From the IMG/VR virus record IMGVR_UViG_3300034066_002053, positions 26,491 through 90,490 of that record: a stretch of DNA of 64,000 nucleotides; one strand, 5' to 3'. The notes below the pieces were generated by a model. That model was given only the letters and a program-made list of their open reading frames with translations. It was not told the DNA's origin and did no database searches. The stretch's first letter is position 1; every line of letters begins with the position of its first letter. Origin of the DNA: a virus. The position numbers and the translations under genes were made by a program. This document shows, in pieces, positions 49,981-57,420 of this stretch.

Positions 49981-50155
49981 TTTCCTTGTAGTAAATTACT
50001 ACTTTGGTTCCATAATCAGTAGTTACTTTAATTTTATAAGGATCATAAGAAACTTTTAAGTGATGACACAAATCCTCACCAGCTCTTAATACTTCTTTTA
50101 GAGTTGGGGATTGTAGATAAATATCATTATCTTTCGATATATCAAATGTTTTCAT
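49967..50155 (-). CDS. Hypothetical protein, 62 aa
   Basis: Helix KEVLRAGEDLCHHLKVSYDP with strands (IKVTTDYGTKVVIYYKENDN). Overlaps the upstream gene by 14 bases. Confidence 0.5.
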   Translation of the reverse strand: MKTFDISKDNDIYLQSPTLKEVLRAGEDLCHHLKVSYDPYKIKVTTDYGTKVVIYYKENDND

Positions 50156-50375
50156 TTGTGTATGCTTTCATTATCGACAAAAATTGTTCTATACTTTTTT
50201 GTGTAGTTTCTTTTGTGTCTCCATAATCTATAAATAACCATCCATTCAATTCTGACCATATAAATAATTTAGTTGGACAATCAGAAATCTTAAACAATTT
50301 ACCATTATATTCTAATATACAAGATATTAGGGTATTGCCATCTATTTGAGATCGTCTTTCGTTAATGATTCTCAT
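50142..50375 (-). CDS. Hypothetical protein, 77 aa
   Basis: Beta-rich with NTLISCILEYNGKLFKISDC. Follows the structured leader 50398-50483. Role unknown. Confidence 0.5.
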   Translation of the reverse strand: MRIINERRSQIDGNTLISCILEYNGKLFKISDCPTKLFIWSELNGWLFIDYGDTKETTQKSIEQFLSIMKAYTNENI

Positions 50376-50397
50376 ACTACTTGTAATATTCCTATAG

Positions 50398-50483
50398 TTA
50401 ACCCCGCCCCGCCTACTCTGTCGGCAATTAGCCTAGTTGATCTACGCACTAAGCGTAAACATTCGACGGGAACAGGGTTAACA
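50398..50483 (-). ncRNA. Cloverleaf-like structured leader RNA
   Basis: Outer stem GUUAACCC / GGGUUAAC, inner stem CCCGUC / GGCGGG, and two hairpins (UACGC-UUAGU-GCGUA; GGC-UAAUU-GCC) give a four-way fold of about 86 nt just before the 50375 start. GC content is well above flanks. Could be a riboswitch, a processed small RNA or a regulatory leader. Not recognised. Confidence 0.5.
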
Positions 50484-50491
50484 TTTTTATG

Positions 50492-50710
50492 TTATTCTAG
50501 TCCTAGTTCTTGATCAAGTTGGCTCAATTTATTTAGTGCTTGTAGTCGCTGATAGTTCAAACCCGCCGCAAATCCACATTGGAAATAATAAAAATCATTA
50601 GGAGTTCCTTCATGATCTCCCTCTAGCCATACTTCTTCTGCTAATTGTTTGGCTTGGTCATAGCCAGACTGAATACTTTCTTTTTGTTTTTGTTGCCAAG
50701 TTTTTTTCAT
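50492..50710 (-). CDS. Hypothetical protein, 72 aa
   Basis: GYDQAKQLAEEVWLEGDHEG and FYYFQCGFAAGLNYQRLQAL, a helix-Gly pattern near other small genes. Role unknown. Confidence 0.55.
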   Translation of the reverse strand: MKKTWQQKQKESIQSGYDQAKQLAEEVWLEGDHEGTPNDFYYFQCGFAAGLNYQRLQALNKLSQLDQELGLE

Positions 50711-50967
50711 TTTTTCTCCAGTTCATTTACTCTGTCTTGTAATCCTTGATAGTCAATCATGGGTTTATTACAACCCTCCAGCATATTCTGAATCTCAGTT
50801 TTCAACTCATCAACAGTTTCACACATAAATACAGGCATAGAGCGAATATAAGTAATATCCCCATTCTCGCCAACAAATACTTTTTTAATCCCAAAAACTA
50901 TCTTAGGATCATAGCGAAGATGCTTATGTGTTTGTATTTCTTTGCTAATTCGGTATTCCCAGCCCAT
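50707..50967 (-). CDS. Conserved-looking small protein, 86 aa
   Basis: MGWEYRISKEIQTHKHLRYD then FGIKKVFVGENGDITYIRSM and a coiled tail. The 'W.YRi...' start is widespread in phage genes. Role unknown. Confidence 0.6.
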   Translation of the reverse strand: MGWEYRISKEIQTHKHLRYDPKIVFGIKKVFVGENGDITYIRSMPVFMCETVDELKTEIQNMLEGCNKPMIDYQGLQDRVNELEKK

Positions 50968-51143
50968 TATTTTGTCCTTTTAGGAGACTTTTTAGATTTC
51001 ACAGTAGATTTATTTTGTTCATTTATTTCTGGAAGATTCAACTCATCGAACTGTGCTGATTTAATAGCATCTAACATCTTATTCAGATTTTGTAGTCTTG
51101 TGACCAATTCCTCCCCAACATTAATTTGTTCGTTAGAACTCAT
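50967..51143 (-). CDS. Helix plus basic tail micro-protein, 58 aa
   Basis: ELVTRLQNLNKMLDAIKSAQ followed by NKSTVKSKKSPKRTK. TAATG coupling with the next gene. Role unknown. Confidence 0.55.
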   Translation of the reverse strand: MSSNEQINVGEELVTRLQNLNKMLDAIKSAQFDELNLPEINEQNKSTVKSKKSPKRTK

Positions 51144-51167
51144 ATCATTTTTTCCAGAGTTTCTTGG

Positions 51168-51374
51168 CTATTCATGAGTCACCACAATCTTCACACCATC
51201 AAATTCATGACGATCACAAGAATCATACATTCCACATGAATATGGTTTATTGATAACGACAAAATCAAAATTAAAATCTCCGCTCAACTTATGCTCTTTA
51301 GTCAAATGATCAAAAAGAATAGTTTGAACATCTTGGACACTGAGAACAATTTCTTTCTTGTTTTGAATTTTCAT
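51168..51374 (-). CDS. Hypothetical protein, 68 aa
   Basis: VLSVQDVQTILFDHLTKEHK and a strand-rich end with CGMYDSCDRHEFDGVKIVVT. Overlap ATGA. Role unknown. Confidence 0.5.
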   Translation of the reverse strand: MKIQNKKEIVLSVQDVQTILFDHLTKEHKLSGDFNFDFVVINKPYSCGMYDSCDRHEFDGVKIVVTHE

Positions 51375-51559
51375 AATAGATAGTATTCTTTAAGAGTTTG
51401 ATATAGATTGTTGACTTGATTTTCGTCCACTCTGAGTTCAGTAGGGTCACTACTATTATAGCTAAAAACCCTGATCAAGTAAGGTTTATTCTTCAAAAGT
51501 TCATTGTAATGAATCTCAACAATATCATATTCAAGAATCAAAGTTCTTAATAGAGTCAT
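51371..51559 (-). CDS. Hypothetical protein, 62 aa
   Basis: LILEYDIVEIHYNELLKNKP and DENQVNNLYQTLKEYYLL. Overlaps the next gene by 29 bases. Role unknown. Confidence 0.5.
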   Translation of the reverse strand: MTLLRTLILEYDIVEIHYNELLKNKPYLIRVFSYNSSDPTELRVDENQVNNLYQTLKEYYLL

Positions 51560-51770
51560 TATTATTTTTACTTAAATTCCTAAGACACTCACTATCTTGT
51601 TTCATAATCTCTCTAGCAATTTCCATTTGCTTGTTATTATTTGTTCTTTCTAATAGATTGCGTAGGGGCATCATCTTGACAAAATCTCTGTCGAGGACGG
51701 GTAACGACAAACACCACTCAATCGCCTCAATTTCTTCGTTAGTCAAAGTTATTGGTTCTTGTTTAGTCAT
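51531..51770 (-). CDS. Hypothetical protein, 79 aa
   Basis: LTNEEIEAIEWCLSLPVLDR then helices; a small phage pattern in which an Ile-Glu-rich helix precedes an LxxLLxR. First gene downstream of promoter 51840. Confidence 0.55.
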   Translation of the reverse strand: MTKQEPITLTNEEIEAIEWCLSLPVLDRDFVKMMPLRNLLERTNNNKQMEIAREIMKQDSECLRNLSKNNNDSIKNFDS

Positions 51771-51839
51771 AATATATGAGCATTTGTGTGTGTTTTATGA
51801 TATCAAGTGATAATATGTTATCGTTTGCAAGACAAAGTG

Positions 51840-51868
51840 AGTATACCATAGGTATCGGATGTTGTCAA
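51840..51868 (-). promoter_or_regulatory. Promoter of the 51770 run
   Basis: TTGACA, 17 bp, TATACT. TCCGATA in spacer; ATTCAAG box 6 bases upstream, within the end of 51865-52068. Confidence 0.85.
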
Positions 51869-52068
51869 GACTCACTTGAATCAAAATCTAATAGGTCGGG
51901 GTTAATAAGGTCAATCATATAGTCTTTTGTAGCAGCCAACATAATTTCATCACCCACATCAACTAGAAGATCACTAAGATCAGATATAATTAGATCAACC
52001 AGATTATGAACTGCCGCAAAATCATTACGATCAAGATTTTTCAGTTCTTTTTTTATATTAATTTGCAC
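51865..52068 (-). CDS. Hypothetical protein, 67 aa
   Basis: Acidic helices: FAAVHNLVDLIISDLSDLLV and IDLINPDLLDFDSSES. One-base coupling with the next gene. Role unknown. Confidence 0.5.
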   Translation of the reverse strand: MQINIKKELKNLDRNDFAAVHNLVDLIISDLSDLLVDVGDEIMLAATKDYMIDLINPDLLDFDSSES

Positions 52069-52259
52069 TAAAACATCCTTTTAATTTCTAGTGGCTTATT
52101 TTCGATAATCTCAATAAGAACATTAGTAGATTGATTCACAGCATAAATGAAGGATGCCATAGCAGGGTCATCGACTTTGTGTTTGGCAAATACTCTACAT
52201 AGTTCTTTCATCTCTTTTAGTAAAGTAAGACAATCCTCTTTATTATCTTCACTAGTCAT
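52068..52259 (-). CDS. Hypothetical protein, 63 aa
   Basis: TSEDNKEDCLTLLKEMKELC and FIYAVNQSTNVLIEIIENKP. Start at 52259 by TAATG coupling, not the longer frame to 52289. Confidence 0.55.
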   Translation of the reverse strand: MTSEDNKEDCLTLLKEMKELCRVFAKHKVDDPAMASFIYAVNQSTNVLIEIIENKPLEIKRMF

Positions 52260-52348
52260 TAAAACAACTCCCCATATCCATTCCACCAATCATAAATTCG
52301 TATACAAGCCATATATCCTAGTATACCAAATAATACAAGTCCAGCCAT
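52259..52348 (-). CDS. Single-helix micro-protein, 29 aa
   Basis: AGLVLFGILGYMACIRIYDW then WNGYGELF. TAATG coupling at both ends. Membrane associated. Confidence 0.5.
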   Translation of the reverse strand: MAGLVLFGILGYMACIRIYDWWNGYGELF

Positions 52349-52557
52349 TATTTATTCTCCTTGTCTCTCCACAAAGGATAATCATTTTCATTTTTAGCCA
52401 ATTTGTTCGCTAAATTCACTATCTCTCTTTCGCTCCAACCGCTAAAATGCCCTCTCATATGTATTTGGGTCAATTCATTACTACGAGTATTCTCATAATA
52501 TTTCTGGACTGCTTCTATCCAAGCTTTAGTTGCTAGTTGTAGCGGATTTTCGGTCAT
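52348..52557 (-). CDS. Hypothetical protein, 69 aa
   Basis: LATKAWIEAVQKYYENTRSN and GWSEREIVNLANKLAKNEND. TAATG coupling. Role unknown. Confidence 0.5.
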   Translation of the reverse strand: MTENPLQLATKAWIEAVQKYYENTRSNELTQIHMRGHFSGWSEREIVNLANKLAKNENDYPLWRDKENK

Positions 52558-52697
52558 TATTTATTCTCCAAAACTTCTTTCAAAAGATTAACAGCAGTCT
52601 CAAGCCACAAATCATAATCAGCCATATTAAAATCATTCTCAGTATTATCATAATCTACAATAAAGTTCCTGATATTACTTTTCAGTTTATCGTTCAT
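52557..52697 (-). CDS. Hypothetical acidic-helical protein, 46 aa
   Basis: NFIVDYDNTENDFNMADYDL then WLETAVNLLKEVLENK. GGAGGACAAC ribosome site. Confidence 0.55.
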   Translation of the reverse strand: MNDKLKSNIRNFIVDYDNTENDFNMADYDLWLETAVNLLKEVLENK

Positions 52698-52720
52698 GGG
52701 TTGTCCTCCAAATTAGGTGT

Positions 52721-52747
52721 ATTATATGATGTTGAGGGTGTGGTCAG
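52721..52747 (-). promoter_or_regulatory. Weak second promoter before 52697
   Basis: TATAAT with CTGACC 15 bp upstream. Placed after the strong promoter 52774-52802, giving a tandem pair. Confidence 0.35.
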
Positions 52748-52753
52748 ACACTT

Positions 52754-52781
52754 TTGACACTACAATACAAACGATTATACT
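52754..52781 (+). promoter_or_regulatory. Rightward promoter of the plus-strand HNH gene
   Basis: TTGACA, 16 bp, TATACT, overlapping the -10 of the leftward promoter 52774-52802 so the two are mutually exclusive. Confidence 0.75.
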
Positions 52782-52802
52782 CGACGCCCAAGCTGTTGTC
52801 AA
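52774..52802 (-). promoter_or_regulatory. Promoter of the 52697 run
   Basis: TTGACA, 17 bp, TATAAT. No CGATA box in this spacer (GTCGAG only). Confidence 0.85.
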
Positions 52803-52846
52803 CTGACCTTGACTCTGCTTGGGTTGTTGTTTTAATAGGCTAATTT

Positions 52847-53536
52847 ATGGACACTAAATTTTGTAATAAATGTAAAGAAGAAAAACCTTTTACTTGTTTT
52901 CATAAGAAAAAAAGGCCGAATAATGAAAATGGATTAGCTCATGCCTGTAAAATATGTTTAAACAAATACTACAAAGAATATCACTTAAATAACAAAGAAA
53001 AAAGAAAGGAAAAATCTAAAACATGGTATTTGAATAATAAAGACAAGTTAATAGAAATGAATAAAACATATCATTCAAATAATAGAGACAAAAGATTACA
53101 AAAACAGAAAGAATACTACTTAATTAATAGAGAAAAAATTATTGAACAAAATAAAATTTATGCCACAAATAATAGAGACAAAATTAATAAAAGGACTATT
53201 GAGAATTGTCGTAAAAACCCATTGCTTAAATTAAAGAAATCACTCAGAGGTAGATTGTATCAAGCCTTAGCTCATGGACTAAAATCTGAGTCGTCTATTG
53301 AATTGGTAGGATGTTCTATTGAGAAATTAAAACTGCATTTAGAGTCTCAATTTAAAGAAGGTATGAGTTGGGAAAACTGGTCATTTAAAGGATGGCACGT
53401 TGACCATATTCGCCCAATATCATCTTTCGATTTCTCTGATCCTGAGCAAGTTAAACAATGCTTCAATTACTCAAATCTTCAGCCATTATGGGCCAAAGAT
53501 AATTTGTTAAAAGGAAGCAAATTCATTTCTGATTGA
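52847..53536 (+). CDS. HNH endonuclease, K-rich repeat type B
   Basis: 229 residues. Cys pairs CNKC and CKIC, four repeats of a 'NN(R/K)(D/E)K' type coil, then IEKLKLHLESQFKEGMSWEN and HVDHIRPISSFD with FNYSNLQPLWAKDNL. Paralogue of 30687-31307. Only plus-strand gene in the right 56 kb, with its own promoter, consistent with a mobile gene. Confidence 0.85.
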   Translation: MDTKFCNKCKEEKPFTCFHKKKRPNNENGLAHACKICLNKYYKEYHLNNKEKRKEKSKTWYLNNKDKLIEMNKTYHSNNRDKRLQKQKEYYLINREKIIEQNKIYATNNRDKINKRTIENCRKNPLLKLKKSLRGRLYQALAHGLKSESSIELVGCSIEKLKLHLESQFKEGMSWENWSFKGWHVDHIRPISSFDFSDPEQVKQCFNYSNLQPLWAKDNLLKGSKFISD

Positions 53537-53554
53537 TTTGTTTTTGATTTGGGT

Positions 53555-53740
53555 TTACTTACCACTAAAAGCTATTTGATTACTCCCTTTACGGGCATTA
53601 ATCCCACAGATATGACGTAGCATAATGTGAGCATTATTGATTTCAAAGCCCGGTTTGTCCTTCTTTTGGTCAATATAATATTGGATCATAGAGGCTAAAA
53701 GATCTAGTTCACTGTTGGTTAATTGAATCTGTTTATACAT
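53555..53740 (-). CDS. Hypothetical protein, 61 aa
   Basis: QIQLTNSELDLLASMIQYYI and INNAHIMLRHICGINARKGS, a short helical pattern recurring in phage genes. Driven by promoter 53798. Confidence 0.6.
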   Translation of the reverse strand: MYKQIQLTNSELDLLASMIQYYIDQKKDKPGFEINNAHIMLRHICGINARKGSNQIAFSGK

Positions 53741-53797
53741 CCTAAAACCTCAAATTTCCCCTGCATTATTACTTTTACTACCCGTATCCACCATAGC

Positions 53798-53826
53798 AGT
53801 ATATCACAAAGAATCGCTTTCGTCAA
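53798..53826 (-). promoter_or_regulatory. Promoter of 53555-53740
   Basis: TTGACG, 17 bp, TATACT. GCGAT in spacer. Confidence 0.75.
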
Positions 53827-53843
53827 GTATCGACATAGGGGGC

Positions 53844-53872
53844 TTGACAACTTTATTCAAATCCTGTACAAT
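53844..53872 (+). promoter_or_regulatory. Rightward promoter of a possible small RNA
   Basis: TTGACA, 17 bp, TACAAT. Downstream (53879-53912) TTATCCC / GGGATAA hairpin and then AT-rich sequence; the RNA would be antisense to 53969-54145. No ORF follows on this strand. Confidence 0.5.
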
Positions 53873-53968
53873 TAGCCTGTTATCCCACAAATTTCACCAC
53901 GGGATAAGATAATAAGTGGATTTTAATACTTTTAGCCGATAAATAGGTGATATTAGCTAAGAACAACC

Positions 53969-54145
53969 TCACTTGAGCGTACTCTGGGATTGTTCAGATG
54001 TATAAGTTGATGATTGTTGGGGTACTGATAATGATTTTGTAAGATAATAATGTACAGAAACCATAGAAACTATAGTAACTAGAGCCACAAAAACTAGATT
54101 CTTAATGAAAGGAACGTGAAATTCTTCAAATTTTGATTTACTCAT
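53969..54145 (-). CDS. Membrane protein, 58 aa
   Basis: FHVPFIKNLVFVALVTIVSM with a polar tail LSVPQQSSTYTSEQSQSTLK. AAGGAC ribosome site. Convergent with the possible plus-strand RNA. Confidence 0.55.
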   Translation of the reverse strand: MSKSKFEEFHVPFIKNLVFVALVTIVSMVSVHYYLTKSLSVPQQSSTYTSEQSQSTLK

Positions 54146-54260
54146 AATTATCGTCCTTATTGAAAAGATACTCTAAATAGTCTATCAAAAACGAATGAAT
54201 TGTGATGCAGGCAAGAATTATCCATGCTCCGTGTAAAATAAGGGGATCATTCTCAATCAT
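54138..54260 (-). CDS. Membrane micro-protein, 40 aa
   Basis: LHGAWIILACITIHSFLIDY and LEYLFNKDDNYE. Coupled to neighbours by overlap. Confidence 0.55.
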   Translation of the reverse strand: MIENDPLILHGAWIILACITIHSFLIDYLEYLFNKDDNYE

Positions 54261-54399
54261 TTAAAGCTCTCAGTATTCTGTAAAAGATGGCCGATAGGGC
54301 TAAGAGTAGTATGAGGATTATGAATATTCTGGTAGGATCATCATGAATGAATGTGGGGCAAATTGGTCTTTTAACAATATTAGTTACCTGAGCTATCAT
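54253..54399 (-). CDS. Membrane micro-protein, 48 aa
   Basis: ATG 54399 after AAGGAAAG. C-terminal helix RIFIILILLLALSAIFYRIL. Role unknown. Confidence 0.55.
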   Translation of the reverse strand: MIAQVTNIVKRPICPTFIHDDPTRIFIILILLLALSAIFYRILRALND

Positions 54400-54514
54400 T
54401 GTCGTCTTTCCTTGATAGATAGGAGACAAAATATAAACTCCCAAAATATACTGCTGATTCTACTAGGATCAAGGATATCATAAAGAATCCTAAGATACGG
54501 AATATCTCATTCAT
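54380..54514 (-). CDS. Membrane micro-protein, 44 aa
   Basis: FRILGFFMISLILVESAVYF and a charged end. Coupled to the upstream stop (ATGAATGA). Confidence 0.55.
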   Translation of the reverse strand: MNEIFRILGFFMISLILVESAVYFGSLYFVSYLSRKDDNDSSGN

Positions 54515-54674
54515 AACCAAAAACTTTCTTAATTAAGCCCAGAAAATATTCTGATTTAGTTTCAGTCTTTGGTTCAACCTGCTCAATTTTGTCACAACTT
54601 TTCGGAGCACAATTCTTTTTACAAACTTTCTTAGAGCAGGCTTTCTTTTTAGGACTAGATTTCTTTTTTGCCAT
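54507..54674 (-). CDS. Lys/Cys-rich protein, 55 aa
   Basis: AKKKSSPKKKACSKKVCKKN then a CAPKSC pair and a helix ending GYE. ATG at 54674 lies 10 bases after repeat R1, whose GCGAGGA is the likely ribosome site. Confidence 0.6.
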   Translation of the reverse strand: MAKKKSSPKKKACSKKVCKKNCAPKSCDKIEQVEPKTETKSEYFLGLIKKVFGYE

Positions 54675-54684
54675 AGTACAAATC

Positions 54685-54733
54685 CTCGCTGACTGTTTCC
54701 ATAAATTCCAAATCGGAAGTTTTAGGTGAGACA
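54685..54733 (-). repeat. Dispersed repeat family 1, copy R1
   Basis: Matches the six-copy motif (plus strand CTCGCTGACT-N-CCA...CAAATCGG...TTAGGTGAGAC). Just before the 54674 start. Confidence 0.65.
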
Positions 54734-54788
54734 CATAAGCTATATATCTCAAGAGTATTATAAAGAGGCCAGACTACTCTATCAAGAT

Positions 54789-54977
54789 TTATTCAGTCTT
54801 AAATTCCAACTTGGGTATCAGACTATCAGTATCAGCGGACACTTTCTTAATGTCGATAACTATTAGAGTATCAGACATGTCAGGACTATTTTGTTGATAT
54901 TTTAGTATGGCCTGATGAATCTTTTGACAAATATGCTCACAATTCATCTGAGATTCTATTTTAATGGTTGTTATCAT
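54789..54977 (-). CDS. Hypothetical protein, 62 aa
   Basis: TTIKIESQMNCEHICQKIHQ then SDTLIVIDIKKVSADTDSLI. R2 sits 8 bases upstream of its start. Confidence 0.5.
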   Translation of the reverse strand: MITTIKIESQMNCEHICQKIHQAILKYQQNSPDMSDTLIVIDIKKVSADTDSLIPKLEFKTE

Positions 54978-54984
54978 ACTAAAG

Positions 54985-55032
54985 TTCGCTGACTATATCC
55001 ATAAAATCCAAACCGACTTTATTAGCTGATAC
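54985..55032 (-). repeat. Dispersed repeat family 1, copy R2
   Basis: Plus strand TTCGCTGACTATATCCA...ATTAGCTGATAC. Between tRNA-Gly (3' end 16 bases away) and the 54977 start. Confidence 0.65.
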
Positions 55033-55048
55033 AATTGAGACTATTAAA

Positions 55049-55120
55049 AGCAAGAGAAGAGACTCGAACTCTCAACATTCAGGTTGGAAACCTAACGCTC
55101 TACCATTGAGCTACTCTTGC
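55049..55120 (-). tRNA. tRNA-Gly(UCC)
   Basis: 72 nt. GCAAGAG / CTCTTGC, loop TTTCCAA, D loop AATGGTA (has GG), T loop TTCGAGT, discriminator U. All stems pair well. Confidence 0.95.
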
Positions 55121-55129
55121 CTGAAGATA

Positions 55130-55474
55130 TTATCTCCAAGACCTTACTCTATACCATTTACCATTCTTACCTTGTGCTGACGCATCTCCTGTTAGTCTCA
55201 TATTGTTACCTGGAGTACAAGTGTTACAATTGGGAGACGAACCATAACCAACTCCTTCAAAGCTACCAATAACACCCCACACATGACCAGTAATGTTATT
55301 AGCTGCCATATGATTAGCTTCGGCCTGACAACGTTCCTGATCATTATTTCCAACATAGTTTTTTGTATAACTTTCTACCCGATAAGTTGGCTGACTATAA
55401 TACTTTGGTCGAGCCGCCTCTGCGGTAAAAGTAGTGACAAAAACTAGAGCAATTGCAATCATAAAAATCTTCAT
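55130..55474 (-). CDS. Exported Cys-containing protein, 114 aa
   Basis: Signal peptide KIFMIAIALVFVTTFTAEAA. Then ERCQAEANHMAANNITGHVW, FEGVGYGSS and CNTCTP with a YRVRSW end. The order suits a small exported protein; role unknown. Confidence 0.65.
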   Translation of the reverse strand: MKIFMIAIALVFVTTFTAEAARPKYYSQPTYRVESYTKNYVGNNDQERCQAEANHMAANNITGHVWGVIGSFEGVGYGSSPNCNTCTPGNNMRLTGDASAQGKNGKWYRVRSWR

Positions 55475-55502
55475 AAGTTCCTCCGTGAAAGTAATAAGTC
55501 TA

Positions 55503-55534
55503 TTTAAGAAAAGACCCCCGAGTTTATTCGGGGG
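55503..55534 (-). terminator. Rho-independent terminator after 55601-55816
   Basis: Stem TCGGGGG with CCCCCGA (7 bp) then TCTTTTC on the minus strand, upstream of the 55474 start. Confidence 0.85.
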
Positions 55535-55600
55535 AATTCTCTAATGATCTATAATCAAACAAATCTGTCCTATGATCCTTTTGATTATCGACCATGAATA

Positions 55601-55816
55601 TTAACGAACAACACTGCGAACGCGAGCTACAGTTCTTCGACCAACATTACGGGTAGCCTCAACTGTTCGGCGTGTTACTTCTACTGGGACTGAAATAACT
55701 TCCCTAGTAACATTGACAACTCGACTTCGTAGTGTACAATTGCCACTAGCACACTCACCAGCATAGGTTGACGAACCAAGAACCATAAGAGCAAACACAA
55801 GAACAAACTTAATCAT
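55601..55816 (-). CDS. Exported basic protein, 71 aa
   Basis: Signal peptide IKFVLVFALMVLGSSTYAGE, then CASGNC and alternating Val/Arg/Thr (REVISVPVEVTRRTVEATRN), ending RVRSVVR. AGGAG ribosome site. Role unknown. Confidence 0.65.
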   Translation of the reverse strand: MIKFVLVFALMVLGSSTYAGECASGNCTLRSRVVNVTREVISVPVEVTRRTVEATRNVGRRTVARVRSVVR

Positions 55817-55865
55817 AAACTTTCTCCTGTTGAAGTAATGTCGCGTCCCTGCGACTGTCATTTAT

Positions 55866-55896
55866 GTTATAGTAAGTTCGGGGGATATGTGGTCAA
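55866..55896 (-). promoter_or_regulatory. Possible promoter of 55601-55816
   Basis: TTGACC and TATAAC with a long 19-bp spacer. Confidence 0.3.
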
Positions 55897-55933
55897 GTTG
55901 CAGCCTATTACCATTTTTTAACTGACCCTCTAA

Positions 55934-55983
55934 TCTCGCTGACTATCACCAACAAAACCAAATCCGGAGGATTAGCCGAGACT
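55934..55983 (-). repeat. Dispersed repeat family 1, copy R3
   Basis: TCTCGCTGACTATCACCA...AATCCGGAGGATTAGCCGAGAC. Shares the extra flank TTTTTTAACTGACCC with R4. Confidence 0.7.
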
Positions 55984-56024
55984 AACCCTACCGGATTAAA
56001 ATAACATCAAATTACTATTGTTTA

Positions 56025-56132
56025 CTATTTAATAGTTGGAGGAGAACAATGGCATGAGTAATAATATAAAGATACTAATGCTAACAATGTTACTATTATT
56101 CCAACGCTCCAATAAACTAATGTATAATTCAT
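56025..56132 (-). CDS. Membrane micro-protein, 35 aa
   Basis: YTLVYWSVGIIVTLLALVSL then YYYSCHCSPPTIK. GAGGTG ribosome site. Confidence 0.55.
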   Translation of the reverse strand: MNYTLVYWSVGIIVTLLALVSLYYYSCHCSPPTIK

Positions 56133-56140
56133 AAAGCACC

Positions 56141-56392
56141 TCATTTGTTAATTGTAAAAGTTTCTGTATCTGCCTTATCAGTTTTACTAATTTTACTCTT
56201 GCGAGTCATTTTAGTAATACGTCCACGACGATCATCATGAGAAGATTCTAAGAAACATTTATCTTCATGGTTGTCATGAAAACCCTTGAATCTCCAGTCA
56301 TAACTTTTGATAATATCTTCTGGCTTAGTAGAGTGATCATATATTTCACCCTCTACCTCAAAAGAAATTATTCTATGAAAAGTTTTAGGCAT
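56141..56392 (-). CDS. Hypothetical protein, 83 aa
   Basis: ATG 56392 (PKTFHRIISFEVEGEIYDHS) inside the end of the upstream gene. Basic with KMTRKSKISKTDKADTETFT. Role unknown. Confidence 0.5.
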   Translation of the reverse strand: MPKTFHRIISFEVEGEIYDHSTKPEDIIKSYDWRFKGFHDNHEDKCFLESSHDDRRGRITKMTRKSKISKTDKADTETFTINK

Positions 56393-56639
56393 GATAATGC
56401 TCCTCTTCTGTGAGAGTAGCAGGCCCATTAAAATCTTCCCAATTTTCCACCAGAACTTCTGGCGCTTCTTTCCGTATCTCAGATTCTAAGGCATAATTAG
56501 ATTCTTTGTCTTTCTCATGCTGAAGATAGTCTCTTAACCTATCTTTGATCTGCATGAAATCTAATTCACCCAAGATCTGGTCAATATACTTTCTCTGAAT
56601 TTCCTTACGATTACTTTCACCGATATATCTAGCACGCAT
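56385..56639 (-). CDS. Hypothetical phage protein, 84 aa, related to 57820 gene
   Basis: IQRKYIDQILGELDFMQIKD and ESEIRKEAPEVLVENWEDFN parallel TNIYCHRLLDDMDFNTLWTF and LEDQISDYYPDILEN of 57820-58023, so the two share a small family. Confidence 0.6.
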   Translation of the reverse strand: MRARYIGESNRKEIQRKYIDQILGELDFMQIKDRLRDYLQHEKDKESNYALESEIRKEAPEVLVENWEDFNGPATLTEEEHYHA

Positions 56640-56812
56640 AAATCACCTCATGGTTTAAAAGTTAAAAACACTTTTGCCCATGATTCCCTTAGTCCCGCAT
56701 TTGTCTCACCATATGCTTGACTATTGGCTCCGTTGACTCCTGTATTATACCATGATGGGGTGGTGCATGGAAATGTTATTTCTTATTTGTATTTTTTAAC
56801 TGACCCCCATTG

Positions 56813-56860
56813 TTCGCTGACTATCGCCACGGTCGCCAAATCTGAAAGATTAGATGATAC
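56813..56860 (-). repeat. Dispersed repeat family 1, copy R4
   Basis: TTCGCTGACTATCGCCA...AAATCTGAAAGATTAGATGATAC. Right after the stop of 56865-57083. Confidence 0.65.
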
Positions 56861-56864
56861 AAAA

Positions 56865-57083
56865 TCAATTATCAAATAAATCATCATCAATTTGATAATC
56901 ATCAGATAAGAATTGTGTCGGACTAGATTCTGGTTCTGTCGCTCGTTTTTTAATGACAATTTCTTTTTCTTCCTGATTCAAGAACATATCACAAACTATA
57001 CTAACAGAACCAAATAAGAAGAAGAATAGAATTCCAGAAATTATGTAATATCCAGCCATAAGATCATTCATAAGATTAAGCAT
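56865..57083 (-). CDS. Membrane protein with acidic tail, 72 aa
   Basis: GYYIISGILFFFLFGSVSIV and a tail ending SDDYQIDDDLFDN. ATG 57083 chosen. Role unknown. Confidence 0.55.
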   Translation of the reverse strand: MLNLMNDLMAGYYIISGILFFFLFGSVSIVCDMFLNQEEKEIVIKKRATEPESSPTQFLSDDYQIDDDLFDN

Positions 57084-57169
57084 CACCAATAGTACAACGT
57101 GTTGAAGTAGTTATTATTTTCTCGTGAGGAGAATTGACAGAGTATATCGATGTGCAAATAAGTTAATAA

Positions 57170-57241
57170 CTAACCTTGGATTTGACAGTAACCAGAGACA
57201 AGACCCATACAAACACCAAATACAAGGCAAACTTCTAGCAT
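57170..57241 (-). CDS. Possible hydrophobic micro-protein, 23 aa
   Basis: LEVCLVFGVCMGLVSGYCQI with a GGGAG ribosome site 6 bases ahead. Reads like a lone membrane helix. Confidence 0.35.
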   Translation of the reverse strand: MLEVCLVFGVCMGLVSGYCQIQG

Positions 57242-57420
57242 ATAATCTCCCAAAGTTAGAGGATAGAACAACCACAAAATATTCCACCAATAGCAACAAG
57301 CTAGCTGGGGAAAAGAACTTGACAGATACCCTGAATTGGATTATATATTATGCAGGTGCGGAGGTGATATATACTATACATACTAATAACACCAACCTTG
57401 CCCTTCCCTGCCACAGTCCT

